NCBI GenBank assembly: GCA_023386955.1
Contig: JAEWIS010000049.1
Location: forward strand, 1 to 64,000
From: Bacillota bacterium
GTDB taxonomy: Bacteria; Bacillota; Bacilli; Paenibacillales; NBRC-103111
Reading direction: 5' to 3'
DNA: 64,000 nucleotides
Made by a program: the position numbers and the translations under genes
The notes under the pieces: generated by a model
Seen by the model: only the letters and a program-made list of their open reading frames with translations
Database searches by the model: none
Told to the model about the DNA's origin: nothing
Part shown: in pieces, positions 30,462 through 38,283 of the stretch
Layout of the letters: each line of letters begins with the position of its first letter
How positions within the stretch are numbered: the first letter of the stretch is position 1

Positions 30462-32756
30462 CTAAACCAGCTCCAGCAGCCCCATCTCCAGGCAGGTTTC
30501 CAGGTCGAAGGTTTTCACCCCGGCTGTAAACCGGATGCTGATCTCCTTATGGGTTAGCCCGGAGATGGTGCCGCTGCCGAATACCCGGTGCTTGACAGAC
30601 AGCCCCTTCGCCAGGTCGGACCGGTCGCGGACGGCGTTGGGATTGGCGGCAGCCTGCCGTCGGGAAGGCCGCTGGGTGTTCGCGCCTTGCCGGGACGCGG
30701 CAGTCTGTTTCCTTTGCTCTGCCATCTGTTTGCTCAGCCCCGAAGCCTGTTTATTCTGCCCTTCCGCCCGTTTGCTCTCTGCCCGCTGCTCCGGCGGATT
30801 GAGGATATTCCTCACATCGCTGATAAACCGGGATTCGGAGGTTTTTTCCCCGTCCCGCTCCTTGTAGGAGATCATCTGGAGGTTCACCTTGGCCCGAGTC
30901 ATGCCTACATAAAACAGCCTGGCCGCCTCCTCCATCAAGGCCTGCTTCACCTCCGGCGTCCCCCGGTCATCGTCCTTGGAGGGAATAACCCCCTCCACCA
31001 GATCGATCATGTACACATGCTCGAATTCCAGACCCTTGGCGCTGTGGAAGGTGGAGAAGGTGACGGCATTTTGCCCCTTGCGCCGTTTGGATTTCTTGAG
31101 CTCCGCCTCCAGATGCTTCAGCCGCTCGTGGAATTGCACCATGGTCTCCAAACCCTCTGCAATCCCCTCCAGCGTGTTCAGAATCCCCAGCAGATACTCC
31201 TTGCGGAAGCCCAGCCGTTCGCACATCCGCTCGATGGCTTTTTCGTAACCCAGCTTCCCGCGGATGGTCTTGATGGCATCCAGAGGGGGAGTGCCGCGCA
31301 TCTGTTCGAAGGTTTCCTTGCATTCCTGCAGAAGCTTCACCTGGTAATCCTGGATGGGCGCATACTGCTGGAGGTTATCGAACACGGACTCGTTGTTGTC
31401 GATGCCTCTTACGGACTCCATCTGCTGGCGGGTAATGTACGCGTTCAGCTTCAGATGGATTTTTTCCAGAATATCCATCCGCTTGTCCGAAAAGGTTAAC
31501 CGCATAAAATTCAATACATCCTCAACCATCCAATGGCTGAAGAAACGCACATCCGCATCCTTCATATAAAAAGGGATTCCCGCCCGGTCGAAGGCGTTCA
31601 TGAGCGCAATGGAGGAGGAATTGTTCCGGTACAGAATCGCCGCCCCGCTAAGGTCCTCAATGCCTTTTATCTCCTGAACCAGATACTGGGTTTGGGATTC
31701 ATACCGTGAAAAGCTCTTGTGCTTAATCCTGCCGCGTGAAGGATTATGGGTAAACATGTTCTTGGCGTAGCGGTTCTTATTGCGCTTAATAAACGCATTC
31801 GCCACATGAACGATCCCCTTGGACGAACGGTAATTTTGCTCCATATAGAGGATGGCCGCATTGGGGTAAACATCCCTGAACCGGAGGAGATAGGAGGGTT
31901 CGGCTCCGCGCCAGCTGTAGATAGACTGGTCATCATCTGCCACAATGCACAGATTCCCATGTTCCCGGGCCAGCTTCTCGGCAATGGCATGCTGGACCAG
32001 AGAGGTATCCTGGCCTTCGTCGATAAGCAGATAATCGTAGCGCCGCTGGTATTTGCGCAGCAGCTCCCCGTCCTCCTCCAGCGCCGACTCCGCCCACGTG
32101 AGCATATCGTCGAAATCCACCAGCAGGCTGGAATGCCCCGACTGCTTAAACCTCTCGTACTCCTGGAGAACCAGCTCCGCCTGGGGCACATCGCATTTAA
32201 CGGACTTCCACTCGTCCGGCGGCAGCATCTTGTTTTTGATAAAGCTGATATAGGTGGTCAAATCCTCCAGCTGGTCATCCGTTATCCGCTCGCGGGCAAC
32301 AGAGCTGTAGAGGTCCCGGAGAATGATTTTTTTGTGGAGGGGCAGCTGGCCGTTCTCCTGGAGGGTTTCCTGCTCTTCTGTGGAGATGTCGCCCTCAATG
32401 ATCTTGAAGGTCGTTTTCCTCTTCCAGAAATACTCCCGCATCACCTCGAAGGCGAGGCTGTGTATGGTGGAGAAGTCCACAGGCGGCAGCTCCGGGAAAA
32501 ACCGGCTGAACCGCTCCTTCATATCCATTGCCGACGCCTTGCTGAAGGTGACCGCCTTAATCCGCGAAGGGGCCACCCCCTTCTCCTGTATTAAATAGCC
32601 GGTCCGCATAATAATCGTTGTGGTTTTGCCGGAGCCAGGTGTAGCTAACAGCAGCATCGGCCCTTCGGTTTGCACCGCGGCCTTCGCTTGCACCTCATTC
32701 AATTCCACACCAAGCTCCGCTTTTTTCCGCTGAAAAAATCCGGCTGTGTCTCTCAT
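30462..32756 (-). CDS. UvrD/PcrA-type superfamily 1 helicase (YjcD-like)
   Basis: A 764-residue DNA helicase. Motif Q and Walker A: LNEVQAKAA and LATPGSGKTTT (near residue 40); motif II YLLIDEGQDTS near residue 245; motif III VADDDQSIYSWRGA; motif IV QNYRSSKGIV; motif V FSTFHSAKGLEFEHVYMID near residue 565; motif VI EEAARLFYVGMTRAK. DEGQD replaces the more usual DEXQD. A low-complexity Gln/Ala/Arg/Lys linker (about 650-715) leads to a C-terminal Tudor-like end (KHRVFGSGTISGL) like that of PcrA. Length and layout match B. subtilis YjcD more than PcrA itself. It probably unwinds DNA 3' to 5' in repair. Confidence 0.93.
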   Translation of the reverse strand: MRDTAGFFQRKKAELGVELNEVQAKAAVQTEGPMLLLATPGSGKTTTIIMRTGYLIQEKGVAPSRIKAVTFSKASAMDMKERFSRFFPELPPVDFSTIHSLAFEVMREYFWKRKTTFKIIEGDISTEEQETLQENGQLPLHKKIILRDLYSSVARERITDDQLEDLTTYISFIKNKMLPPDEWKSVKCDVPQAELVLQEYERFKQSGHSSLLVDFDDMLTWAESALEEDGELLRKYQRRYDYLLIDEGQDTSLVQHAIAEKLAREHGNLCIVADDDQSIYSWRGAEPSYLLRFRDVYPNAAILYMEQNYRSSKGIVHVANAFIKRNKNRYAKNMFTHNPSRGRIKHKSFSRYESQTQYLVQEIKGIEDLSGAAILYRNNSSSIALMNAFDRAGIPFYMKDADVRFFSHWMVEDVLNFMRLTFSDKRMDILEKIHLKLNAYITRQQMESVRGIDNNESVFDNLQQYAPIQDYQVKLLQECKETFEQMRGTPPLDAIKTIRGKLGYEKAIERMCERLGFRKEYLLGILNTLEGIAEGLETMVQFHERLKHLEAELKKSKRRKGQNAVTFSTFHSAKGLEFEHVYMIDLVEGVIPSKDDDRGTPEVKQALMEEAARLFYVGMTRAKVNLQMISYKERDGEKTSESRFISDVRNILNPPEQRAESKRAEGQNKQASGLSKQMAEQRKQTAASRQGANTQRPSRRQAAANPNAVRDRSDLAKGLSVKHRVFGSGTISGLTHKEISIRFTAGVKTFDLETCLEMGLLELV

Positions 32757-32819
32757 ACTCTTCCGTTCCTTTCTTTCGTTAAACCCTTACTGGCATTATA
32801 CCATGGTGTGCAAGAGCAG

Positions 32820-32861
32820 AAAAAAACCGGGCGGACATCAGAGTACCTGACATCCATCCGG
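32820..32861 (-). terminator. Intrinsic terminator after the SDR gene
   Basis: On the minus strand CCGG..GGATGTCAG pairs with CTGATGTCC..CCGG, with one small internal loop, followed by seven T (32820-32826 as A on the plus strand). Confidence 0.8.
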
Positions 32862-32908
32862 CTGAAACGGAAAAGCTGCCGCGAAGTGAGCGGGTTTTCA
32901 GATACGAC

Positions 32909-33703
32909 TTAGAATATGGTAGGCACCATTCCCCCGTCCATCCGGATTGGAGAGCCCCTGAACGCAGACGCATGGGGGCTGCATAGGAATACAGCCAATC
33001 TGCCGATTTCCGCAGGGCGGATAAACCGCTGAATCTCCGATTGGGGCAGGCTGGAGGCCATGAACGCCTTTTCTTTTTCGGAAAAGGTTAACTCTTCGTT
33101 AGCATACAACCCCTCTATGATGTTCTGCACCTGCTCGGACAGGGTTGGTCCAGGCATAATCGTGTTCACCGTCACCTCTGTCCCCCGGGTTAAATCCGAC
33201 AAGCTTTTGGACAGGGACAGCAACGCGGATTTGGTCATGGCATATTGCGGCATTTGACCGGAGGGCATAACCGCCTCTTCACTGGCGATGAACAGCACCC
33301 GGCCGGATTGATTATCTATCATTTGGGGCAGATAGAATCGGGACAGGCCATGGGCGGCAAAAACGTTGGTGCGAAAGTATCTCTCCAGCACCGCATCATC
33401 CACATCCTCATGCTTCATAAGCTCGTAGATGCCCATATTGTTCACCAGAATATCCACCTGGGGGAACTTCCGGAACAGCGCTTCCCGCTGACCAATGTCC
33501 ACAAGATCAGCTGCGGCATTCTGCGGGCTGGTATCGGGGAAAGCAGATTTCAGCTCCTTCACCGTCTGCTCCGCTTCCTCCTCGCTGCGGCCGTTCACAT
33601 ATACATGCACACCTTCTTTGGCAAGCTCAAAGGCGATGGCCTTTCCGATCCCTTTGGTTGAACCTGTAACCAGAGCTGTTTTGTTGTGTAATCCCATATC
33701 CAT
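32909..33703 (-). CDS. Short-chain dehydrogenase/reductase (SDR)
   Basis: A 264-residue NAD(P)-dependent oxidoreductase. TGSTKGIGKAIAFELAKEG near residue 11 binds the cofactor, with VNGRSEEE as the second strand, NNMGIYELM near residue 89 as the NNAG-type motif, Ser in LFIASEEAVM, and the catalytic Tyr/Lys in YAMTKSALLSLSKSL near residue 156. The C-terminal FLCSPHASAFRGSPIRMDGG is typical. AAGGAGA is 8 nt before the ATG at 33703, so this start is chosen over 33736. The substrate is unknown. It lies 125 bp downstream of the AraC gene on the same strand, and may be controlled by it. Confidence 0.93.
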   Translation of the reverse strand: MDMGLHNKTALVTGSTKGIGKAIAFELAKEGVHVYVNGRSEEEAEQTVKELKSAFPDTSPQNAAADLVDIGQREALFRKFPQVDILVNNMGIYELMKHEDVDDAVLERYFRTNVFAAHGLSRFYLPQMIDNQSGRVLFIASEEAVMPSGQMPQYAMTKSALLSLSKSLSDLTRGTEVTVNTIMPGPTLSEQVQNIIEGLYANEELTFSEKEKAFMASSLPQSEIQRFIRPAEIGRLAVFLCSPHASAFRGSPIRMDGGMVPTIF

Positions 33704-33828
33704 GCCAGATGTCTCCTTCCAAGGCAGTTTGTTCAATGGATCGAGACTATCTTACCTTGGAGGGACGGCTGAAGTAACTAGCGGGCAACGCCAACATTCT
33801 AGCTGGACACGCCAATCACTATTCTCGG

Positions 33829-34824
33829 TTAAATGATGCCAACTCCGGTATGAAGCAAACGCCAATTGGAGGGGGTATCGCCTTCCCAGGACCGGAACGC
33901 CCGGTAGAAGGAATTCTGGTCTTCGTAACCGATAAGGAAGGCCACCTCCTTCAGGTCCAGTGACGGGTCCGTCAGGTATATCCGTGCCAGCTCATGCCTG
34001 GCTTCGGATAAAAGAAGCTTGAAGCTGGTATTTTCCCCGGCCAGCTGGCGCTGCAGAGTACGGGCACTTACCCCCAGCTCCCTGGCAACTGTCTGCACAT
34101 CCGGAACCCCGGCGGTAAGGCTGCGTTTTAGAATCCATTTCACGGCTTCGGTTGTGGAGCGGGACTGCTGCTCTTCCAACGAACGCTCCACAGCGGGAGT
34201 CAGAATATCCAGCAATTCATCATTGTACGTAAGAAACGGCCGGTCCAAATCCCTGCGTTGCAGCACCAGCCGGTTGTTGGACGCACAGGTCCGTACCGGA
34301 CATCCGAAATATGCCTCCAGTGCCTGCACATCTCCCATCGCCTGGGCAAATTCCACCCCCCGCGCGGTAAGCGGCAGTCCTGTTCCCCGGCGGCCCAGCT
34401 CCAGGAGGAATGCCAGTGTGATGCCAGTGAGCACGGGTGGTCCAGCTTCACCGGGAGTTGACCAGGCCAATTCAATGATGCAGGAATCCCCTTCCTCGGT
34501 GATCCGCAGGCTTTCGGGAGGACACATCTGTTTATAACGGACCATCCGGTTCAGCGCATCGCCGTAACTGCGGGCATGATAGGTTGCCAGGACGGAGGGA
34601 GGGTATTGGGCGGTTTCAAAGGCAGCCGCCAGCCGGATGATGGCTTGCGCCGTGTCCCCGGTAACATCCGCATAGGCCTGCCACACGGCATAATATTGGG
34701 GTGCAGTCAGGACCGGCTGCGTCGCAACACTAAGCGGCAGCCCCGCTTTAAGGGCTATTTCCTCTGCAGCAATGCCCAGTTGGCCCAAGCCGGCCCAGAA
34801 GCCAGGGGGCATTCTAATATTCAT
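33829..34824 (-). CDS. AraC family regulator with arabinose-binding-like N-terminal domain
   Basis: A 331-residue regulator. Residues about 20-200 form the AraC-type ligand-binding domain of the OruR/ArgR-like group (TAPQYYAVWQAYADVTGD, then YPPSVLATYHARSYGDALNRMVRY). The C-terminal 100 residues carry two helix-turn-helix motifs (VQTVARELGVSARTLQRQL and LKEVAFLIGYEDQNSFYRAF). The frame runs back to 34929, but its start at 34824 overlaps the stop of the preceding gene as TGATG, so coupled translation decides the start. Targets probably include its own operon and perhaps the SDR gene downstream. Confidence 0.93.
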   Translation of the reverse strand: MNIRMPPGFWAGLGQLGIAAEEIALKAGLPLSVATQPVLTAPQYYAVWQAYADVTGDTAQAIIRLAAAFETAQYPPSVLATYHARSYGDALNRMVRYKQMCPPESLRITEEGDSCIIELAWSTPGEAGPPVLTGITLAFLLELGRRGTGLPLTARGVEFAQAMGDVQALEAYFGCPVRTCASNNRLVLQRRDLDRPFLTYNDELLDILTPAVERSLEEQQSRSTTEAVKWILKRSLTAGVPDVQTVARELGVSARTLQRQLAGENTSFKLLLSEARHELARIYLTDPSLDLKEVAFLIGYEDQNSFYRAFRSWEGDTPSNWRLLHTGVGII

Positions 34825-35465
34825 CACACGTTCCCAACCTTCCTGTCCAGCAATCGAATCCCCACCAGCATCAGCCAAGCGGTGAAAACAAGCTGTATCG
34901 CCAATACCGCCCCATTCCCCATCAGCCACGGGTAGGCGCCAGCAAAGGCTAACACTCCTGTCAAAAACCCCAGATAAGCCGCGGGTTTGCCGATTGGACT
35001 TTTCCGGATGGCAAAGGACAAGAGGATGATAGCTAAGCCAAATATAAGAAAAGCCAAATGTAATCCTCCATAGTACAGGCTCAGCACAAGCCTATAGCTT
35101 TCGGGAGACAACTCGATATCATAAACGGGATAGACCAGCCGGCCCAACACCACAACCAGGATCATATAAACAGGGACGTTTAGAGCCAATAAGCCACAGC
35201 CCAATAAGGCTTTGATCAGATCCGTCTTCGCCAGCACCCGGTATATAGCAACAACGGCGGGAATCAGCAGCAGCGCGGCAAACACCAACAGTTCATCCGC
35301 CATGGAAAGCTGGAGCTTCCATTCCGCCAGCCAGGCCAAAAGCTCCCCGTCCGGCGCCGGGGGATGGGGTACGGGCAAAAGAAACAGCTGCTGCGCCAAA
35401 AATAAAATCCCGGAGAGAATACAGGCTATCCCTCCAAATTGAATCACGCCCATCTTCGATTTCAT
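34824..35465 (-). CDS. DUF4386-like membrane protein
   Basis: A 213-residue membrane protein with about six hydrophobic segments: 8-30 (IQFGGIACILSGILFLAQQL), 57-80, 92-115, 134-155, 167-185 and 190-207. The layout and ILSGILFL start recall the DUF4386 family, which has no known function; the match is by eye. GAGAGGGG lies 7 nt before the ATG at 35465, so the longer frame to 35552 is not used. Its stop overlaps the AraC start, so the two genes form a coupled pair. No catalytic motif is visible. Confidence 0.75.
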   Translation of the reverse strand: MKSKMGVIQFGGIACILSGILFLAQQLFLLPVPHPPAPDGELLAWLAEWKLQLSMADELLVFAALLLIPAVVAIYRVLAKTDLIKALLGCGLLALNVPVYMILVVVLGRLVYPVYDIELSPESYRLVLSLYYGGLHLAFLIFGLAIILLSFAIRKSPIGKPAAYLGFLTGVLAFAGAYPWLMGNGAVLAIQLVFTAWLMLVGIRLLDRKVGNV

Positions 35466-35536
35466 ACCATGCGGTACCCCTCTCATTCCGGGTTTGTCCG
35501 GACAATGTTCATCCCAGACAATTTTACCACATGCAA

Positions 35537-35567
35537 GAAAAAACTCCCTCATCTATTGATGAGAGAG
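35537..35567 (-). terminator. Intrinsic terminator after the VOC gene
   Basis: On the minus strand CTCTCTCATC (35558-35567) pairs with GATGAGGGAG (35544-35553) across an AATA loop, with one wobble, followed by TTTTTTC. Confidence 0.85.
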
Positions 35568-35580
35568 GTTCAATCAGCAC

Positions 35581-36030
35581 TTACTTCAGTCTTTCATCAT
35601 ACATCAATTGGATCTGAATGCCGAAGGGGTCTTGGACAATGCCATAGGCTTTGCTGAACACATTCGGTCCCAGCGGGAGAATCACGGTCACTCGGTCATC
35701 TCCGGTCAAGCTGTTATAAAATTCGTTGATCTCCTCCAGATCCGCACTCTGTATGCATAGTGAAGTGTTATTGCCCACCGTATACGCCTCTCCGGCATCC
35801 ATCGTCTCCTCCGCCAGCATAATCTTGGTTTTGCCGATGGTCAGCACTGAGTGGGTGACGTGGTTCCTGTTTTCGTCGGTCAGCCTCACGGAGCTGTCCC
35901 GTTTAGCCATGTCCTCATAGGTAATAAGCAGGTGCTGCTCAGCCTTAAGGTGCTTTTTGTAGAAATCCACCGCTTCCTTCGCTCTGCCGTTCATAGACAG
36001 GAAAATTGCGGCTTCCAGGGTTGCGCTCAT
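35581..36030 (-). CDS. VOC family (PhnB/glyoxalase-like) protein
   Basis: A 149-residue protein of the vicinal oxygen chelate fold, PhnB/YjdN-like group. AAIFLSMNGRAKEAVDFYKKHL at the N-terminus, HSVLTIGKTKIMLAEE near residue 70 and the C-terminal SKAYGIVQDPFGIQIQLM are the family pattern. Few clear metal ligands remain, as is common in this subgroup, so an enzymatic role is uncertain. The frame extends to 36222, but AAAGGAGA lies ahead of the ATG at 36030. It is divergent from the WYL regulator, with a shared control region between them. A terminator follows it. Confidence 0.9.
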   Translation of the reverse strand: MSATLEAAIFLSMNGRAKEAVDFYKKHLKAEQHLLITYEDMAKRDSSVRLTDENRNHVTHSVLTIGKTKIMLAEETMDAGEAYTVGNNTSLCIQSADLEEINEFYNSLTGDDRVTVILPLGPNVFSKAYGIVQDPFGIQIQLMYDERLK

Positions 36031-36079
36031 TGTTCCATCTCCTTTTCGGACTATAGGATAACGGCCAACTGTCATTCCA

Positions 36080-36141
36080 TTGAGCAGCCGCCGTAAGCCC
36101 AGTATAATATAAAAAGGTTTCAAAAATTGACACCTTATATA
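36080..36141 (+). promoter_or_regulatory. Promoter and dyad operator of the WYL regulator
   Basis: TTGAGC (36080-36085) and TATAAT (36103-36108) are 17 bp apart on the plus strand. Right after the -10 box lies a dyad, AGGTTTCAA-AAA-TTGACACCT (36115-36135), 9-bp arms with one mismatch, with ATATAA-like flanks on both sides that extend it. The position over the start site suggests autorepression by the regulator whose gene follows, and possibly control of the divergent VOC gene. Confidence 0.65.
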
Positions 36142-36153
36142 GGAGCCAAAATA

Positions 36154-37092
36154 ATGAAAAGACCGGAGCGTCTGCACGAAATGATGCGTTATCTGAACAA
36201 CCGGGAAATCTTCAATCTCCATGACTTAATGGATGAATACAGCATCTCCAAAAGCACAGCCCTCCGGGATATTGAAGCCTTGGAGCAGCTTGGCATGCCG
36301 ATTTATTCCGAACACGGCAGGAACGGTGGGTATGGTATTCTGAAGAACAGCCTGCTTTCCCCTATTTCCTTCACCATGGATGAGATTTACGCCCTTTATT
36401 TTGCCATGCTTACCCTGGAGGCTTACGAATCTACCCCGTTTCATCTTAACATCCAGAAGCTGCACGAAAAGTTTGAGCGCTGCCTTTCGGAGAACCAGCA
36501 AAAGCAGATTCAGCGCATGAAAAAGGTGCTTCAATTTGAAGTGGTTCCCCATAAGCACGCCAGTTTATTCTTGGACAAAATTCTCAAAAGCATTCTGAAT
36601 GAAAACAGCTGTACCATCCTTTACTCCAAACCTGGGCAAAAGAAATCCATTCCAGTGCAATTCTACAAAATATCCGCCCGGTTTGGCCAATGGTATGCCT
36701 CGGGAATGGAGCTGGCGTCCTGCCGCCACCGGGTTTTCCGCTGTGACCGGATTGAAGAAGTGGAAGAAATGGAGACCCGGCCGCCTTTTACCCTTGACGA
36801 GCTTCTGGCCCGTTCGGTGGACATCTACCGTTCGGAACAAAGCATCCCTTATGAAGTGGAAATCTCGGCGGAAGCCAAGGATCTGTTCCATAAGGAGCAT
36901 TACCCTTCCATGACGCTGGAGGAGGGAGAGCCCCCGGTAATCAGAGGCTTCTACAACCCGGGTGAGGAGGGTTTTACCGCTGCTTATTTCACCCGGTTCG
37001 GCACGCATGTCTTGTCAGTCAAGCCGGACCCGCTTAAGCAGCTGATCCGGGATCACCTGAATAGTCTGCTGCGGCATTATCAGACCCTATAA
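36154..37092 (+). CDS. HTH and WYL domain transcriptional regulator (YafY-like)
   Basis: A 312-residue regulator. Residues 1-60 form a DeoR/HTH_11-type winged helix (KRPERLHEMMRYLNNRE, YSISKSTALRDIEALEQLG, then the wing SEHGRNGGYGI). The WYL-type domain follows from about residue 140 (ILYSKPGQKKSIPVQFYKIS, then FGQWYASGMELASCRHRVFRCDRI). WYL itself is degenerate: WYA takes its place. Such proteins sense small ligands or nucleic acid. AGGAG lies 9 nt before the ATG at 36154; the frame further upstream opens only with a TTG that is part of the operator dyad. Confidence 0.9.
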   Translation: MKRPERLHEMMRYLNNREIFNLHDLMDEYSISKSTALRDIEALEQLGMPIYSEHGRNGGYGILKNSLLSPISFTMDEIYALYFAMLTLEAYESTPFHLNIQKLHEKFERCLSENQQKQIQRMKKVLQFEVVPHKHASLFLDKILKSILNENSCTILYSKPGQKKSIPVQFYKISARFGQWYASGMELASCRHRVFRCDRIEEVEEMETRPPFTLDELLARSVDIYRSEQSIPYEVEISAEAKDLFHKEHYPSMTLEEGEPPVIRGFYNPGEEGFTAAYFTRFGTHVLSVKPDPLKQLIRDHLNSLLRHYQTL

Positions 37093-37102
37093 TCCTGTGG
37101 AG

Positions 37103-37255
37103 ATGGGCTTCCATAATGTCCATTTCAACTTCCGCTTGTATCAAACCCGGATCGCCGAAATCTTCCAAGGGGAAACCCCCAGCCGCAACAACGGACAGCT
37201 GGCGGTGGTTCCGCCTCCCCAAGGCTTCCCGGTTGTAACGGGGCTGACTTTTTAA
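37103..37255 (+). other. Orphan 50-codon open frame, possible gene remnant
   Basis: An open frame of 50 codons right after the WYL regulator (FRLYQTRIAEIFQGETPSRN, NGQLAVVPPPQGFPVVTGLTF in order). GGAG abuts the ATG, too close to be a good ribosome binding site. The peptide reads like the C-terminal end of a longer protein rather than a random frame, but I do not recognise it. It could be a leftover from an older gene or chance. Confidence 0.25.
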
Positions 37256-37275
37256 TGTCACAATCAATACCCGCT

Positions 37276-37749
37276 TTACGAGCCGGAGCCTGCCTGCTGC
37301 TGAGCCGGCTCCAATTTGCCGCATAAAGCCGCGATCCGGTTATGCCGGGTTTCTTCTTTTTTGGCCAGCTCGATGAACTGGATCTGCTCGCGCTTTAAGT
37401 AATCCGGCTGATTCAGGAAAGCCTCCAGCACCTGCCGGCTCTCCAAACCTTCCTCAATATAGGCCGGCAAAACGACCTGACGGATTTCCTTGTTCTCCTT
37501 CAGGACCACATGGACACAATCCCCAAGCTCCTTGCCCACTGCCCGCCGGATCATCTCGTTATAAACAAAGTAATGCCCGTTTTTGGAGGGAAGCAGAGTA
37601 TGCTCGAAAGCATGGCCGTCAACCGTGATGTGGACAGGCACCTTTCCGTTTGTGCCGAAGGCTTCTCCGGCGGACTGTGGAAAGTAAACCACCTTCCATT
37701 TCATTTTCCCCTCCAGCATTCGGATTCCGCTGTCAAACTCATACACCAT
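37276..37749 (-). CDS. YdeI/OmpD-associated-like protein (DUF1905 plus OmdA-type domain)
   Basis: A 157-residue protein. The N-terminal half (WKVVYFPQSAGEAFGTNGKV, HTLLPSKNGHYFVYNEMIRR, VGKELGDCVHVVLKENKE) is the DUF1905 beta-barrel, and the C-terminal part (FLNQPDYLKREQIQFIELAKKEETRHNRIAAL) is the OmdA/YdeI-type helical tail. The function of the family is not settled. GGAGGG is 7 nt before the ATG at 37749. It is the last gene of a co-directional series with the SUKH, ankyrin-like and sensor genes, 13 bp behind the SUKH gene. Confidence 0.85.
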   Translation of the reverse strand: MVYEFDSGIRMLEGKMKWKVVYFPQSAGEAFGTNGKVPVHITVDGHAFEHTLLPSKNGHYFVYNEMIRRAVGKELGDCVHVVLKENKEIRQVVLPAYIEEGLESRQVLEAFLNQPDYLKREQIQFIELAKKEETRHNRIAALCGKLEPAQQQAGSGS

Positions 37750-37762
37750 CACGCTTCCCTCC

Positions 37763-38248
37763 TTATTCGGGATACTTCAGATTGGCCATAAACTCTGAAA
37801 AGGAATTGGCTACCTTGAAGGTATTGTTATCCTCGGTAGACTCTTCAAAAACGAAGTCATCAGAGAAAAGATCACAAGCATAAATTCCCCCAGTACCATC
37901 ATCCTCCGTTAACAGCATGATGAATAAACCGCCTACACCACCCGTATAACAATCTCCTATCATCAAGGTGGTCCCGTCGAGACCGTAATTGAAATTGTAA
38001 TGATAGTTTTTCTCCAGACAGGTCCCTTGGGGAGTATTAAAATCCAGCCCATACAACGTGTTCAACTCAACAGTTTTATTGATCCCGGGAATAACAAAAC
38101 AAGGTTCCCCCCTGAAGATTACTCCGTTGTAATCAAGCAAAAACTGCCGGTAATCCATTGGTAGCTCGACTCCTATTTTCTCACAGAACGCATCGATCCT
38201 AGCCGTAGCCGCTTGAGGGCCCCGTTGTTTCATCGATTCTTCCTTCAT
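37763..38248 (-). CDS. SMI1/KNR4 (SUKH) family protein
   Basis: A 161-residue protein of the SUKH superfamily. RIDAFCEKIGVELPMDYRQFLLDYNG near residue 17 is the typical entry, followed by GLDGTTLMIGDCYTGGVGG near residue 97 and a closing NSFSEFMANL. Many SUKH proteins in Bacillota are immunity proteins that neutralise secreted polymorphic toxins, often kept without the toxin. No toxin gene is seen in the window. AAGGGGG lies 8 nt before the ATG at 38248; the frame opens at 38287, which would overlap the ankyrin-type gene by 4 nt. Either start leaves the genes close enough for co-transcription. Confidence 0.9.
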   Translation of the reverse strand: MKEESMKQRGPQAATARIDAFCEKIGVELPMDYRQFLLDYNGVIFRGEPCFVIPGINKTVELNTLYGLDFNTPQGTCLEKNYHYNFNYGLDGTTLMIGDCYTGGVGGLFIMLLTEDDGTGGIYACDLFSDDFVFEESTEDNNTFKVANSFSEFMANLKYPE

Positions 38249-38283
38249 CTTCGCTTCCCCCTTCACAATTCTTCGTTCACCCG

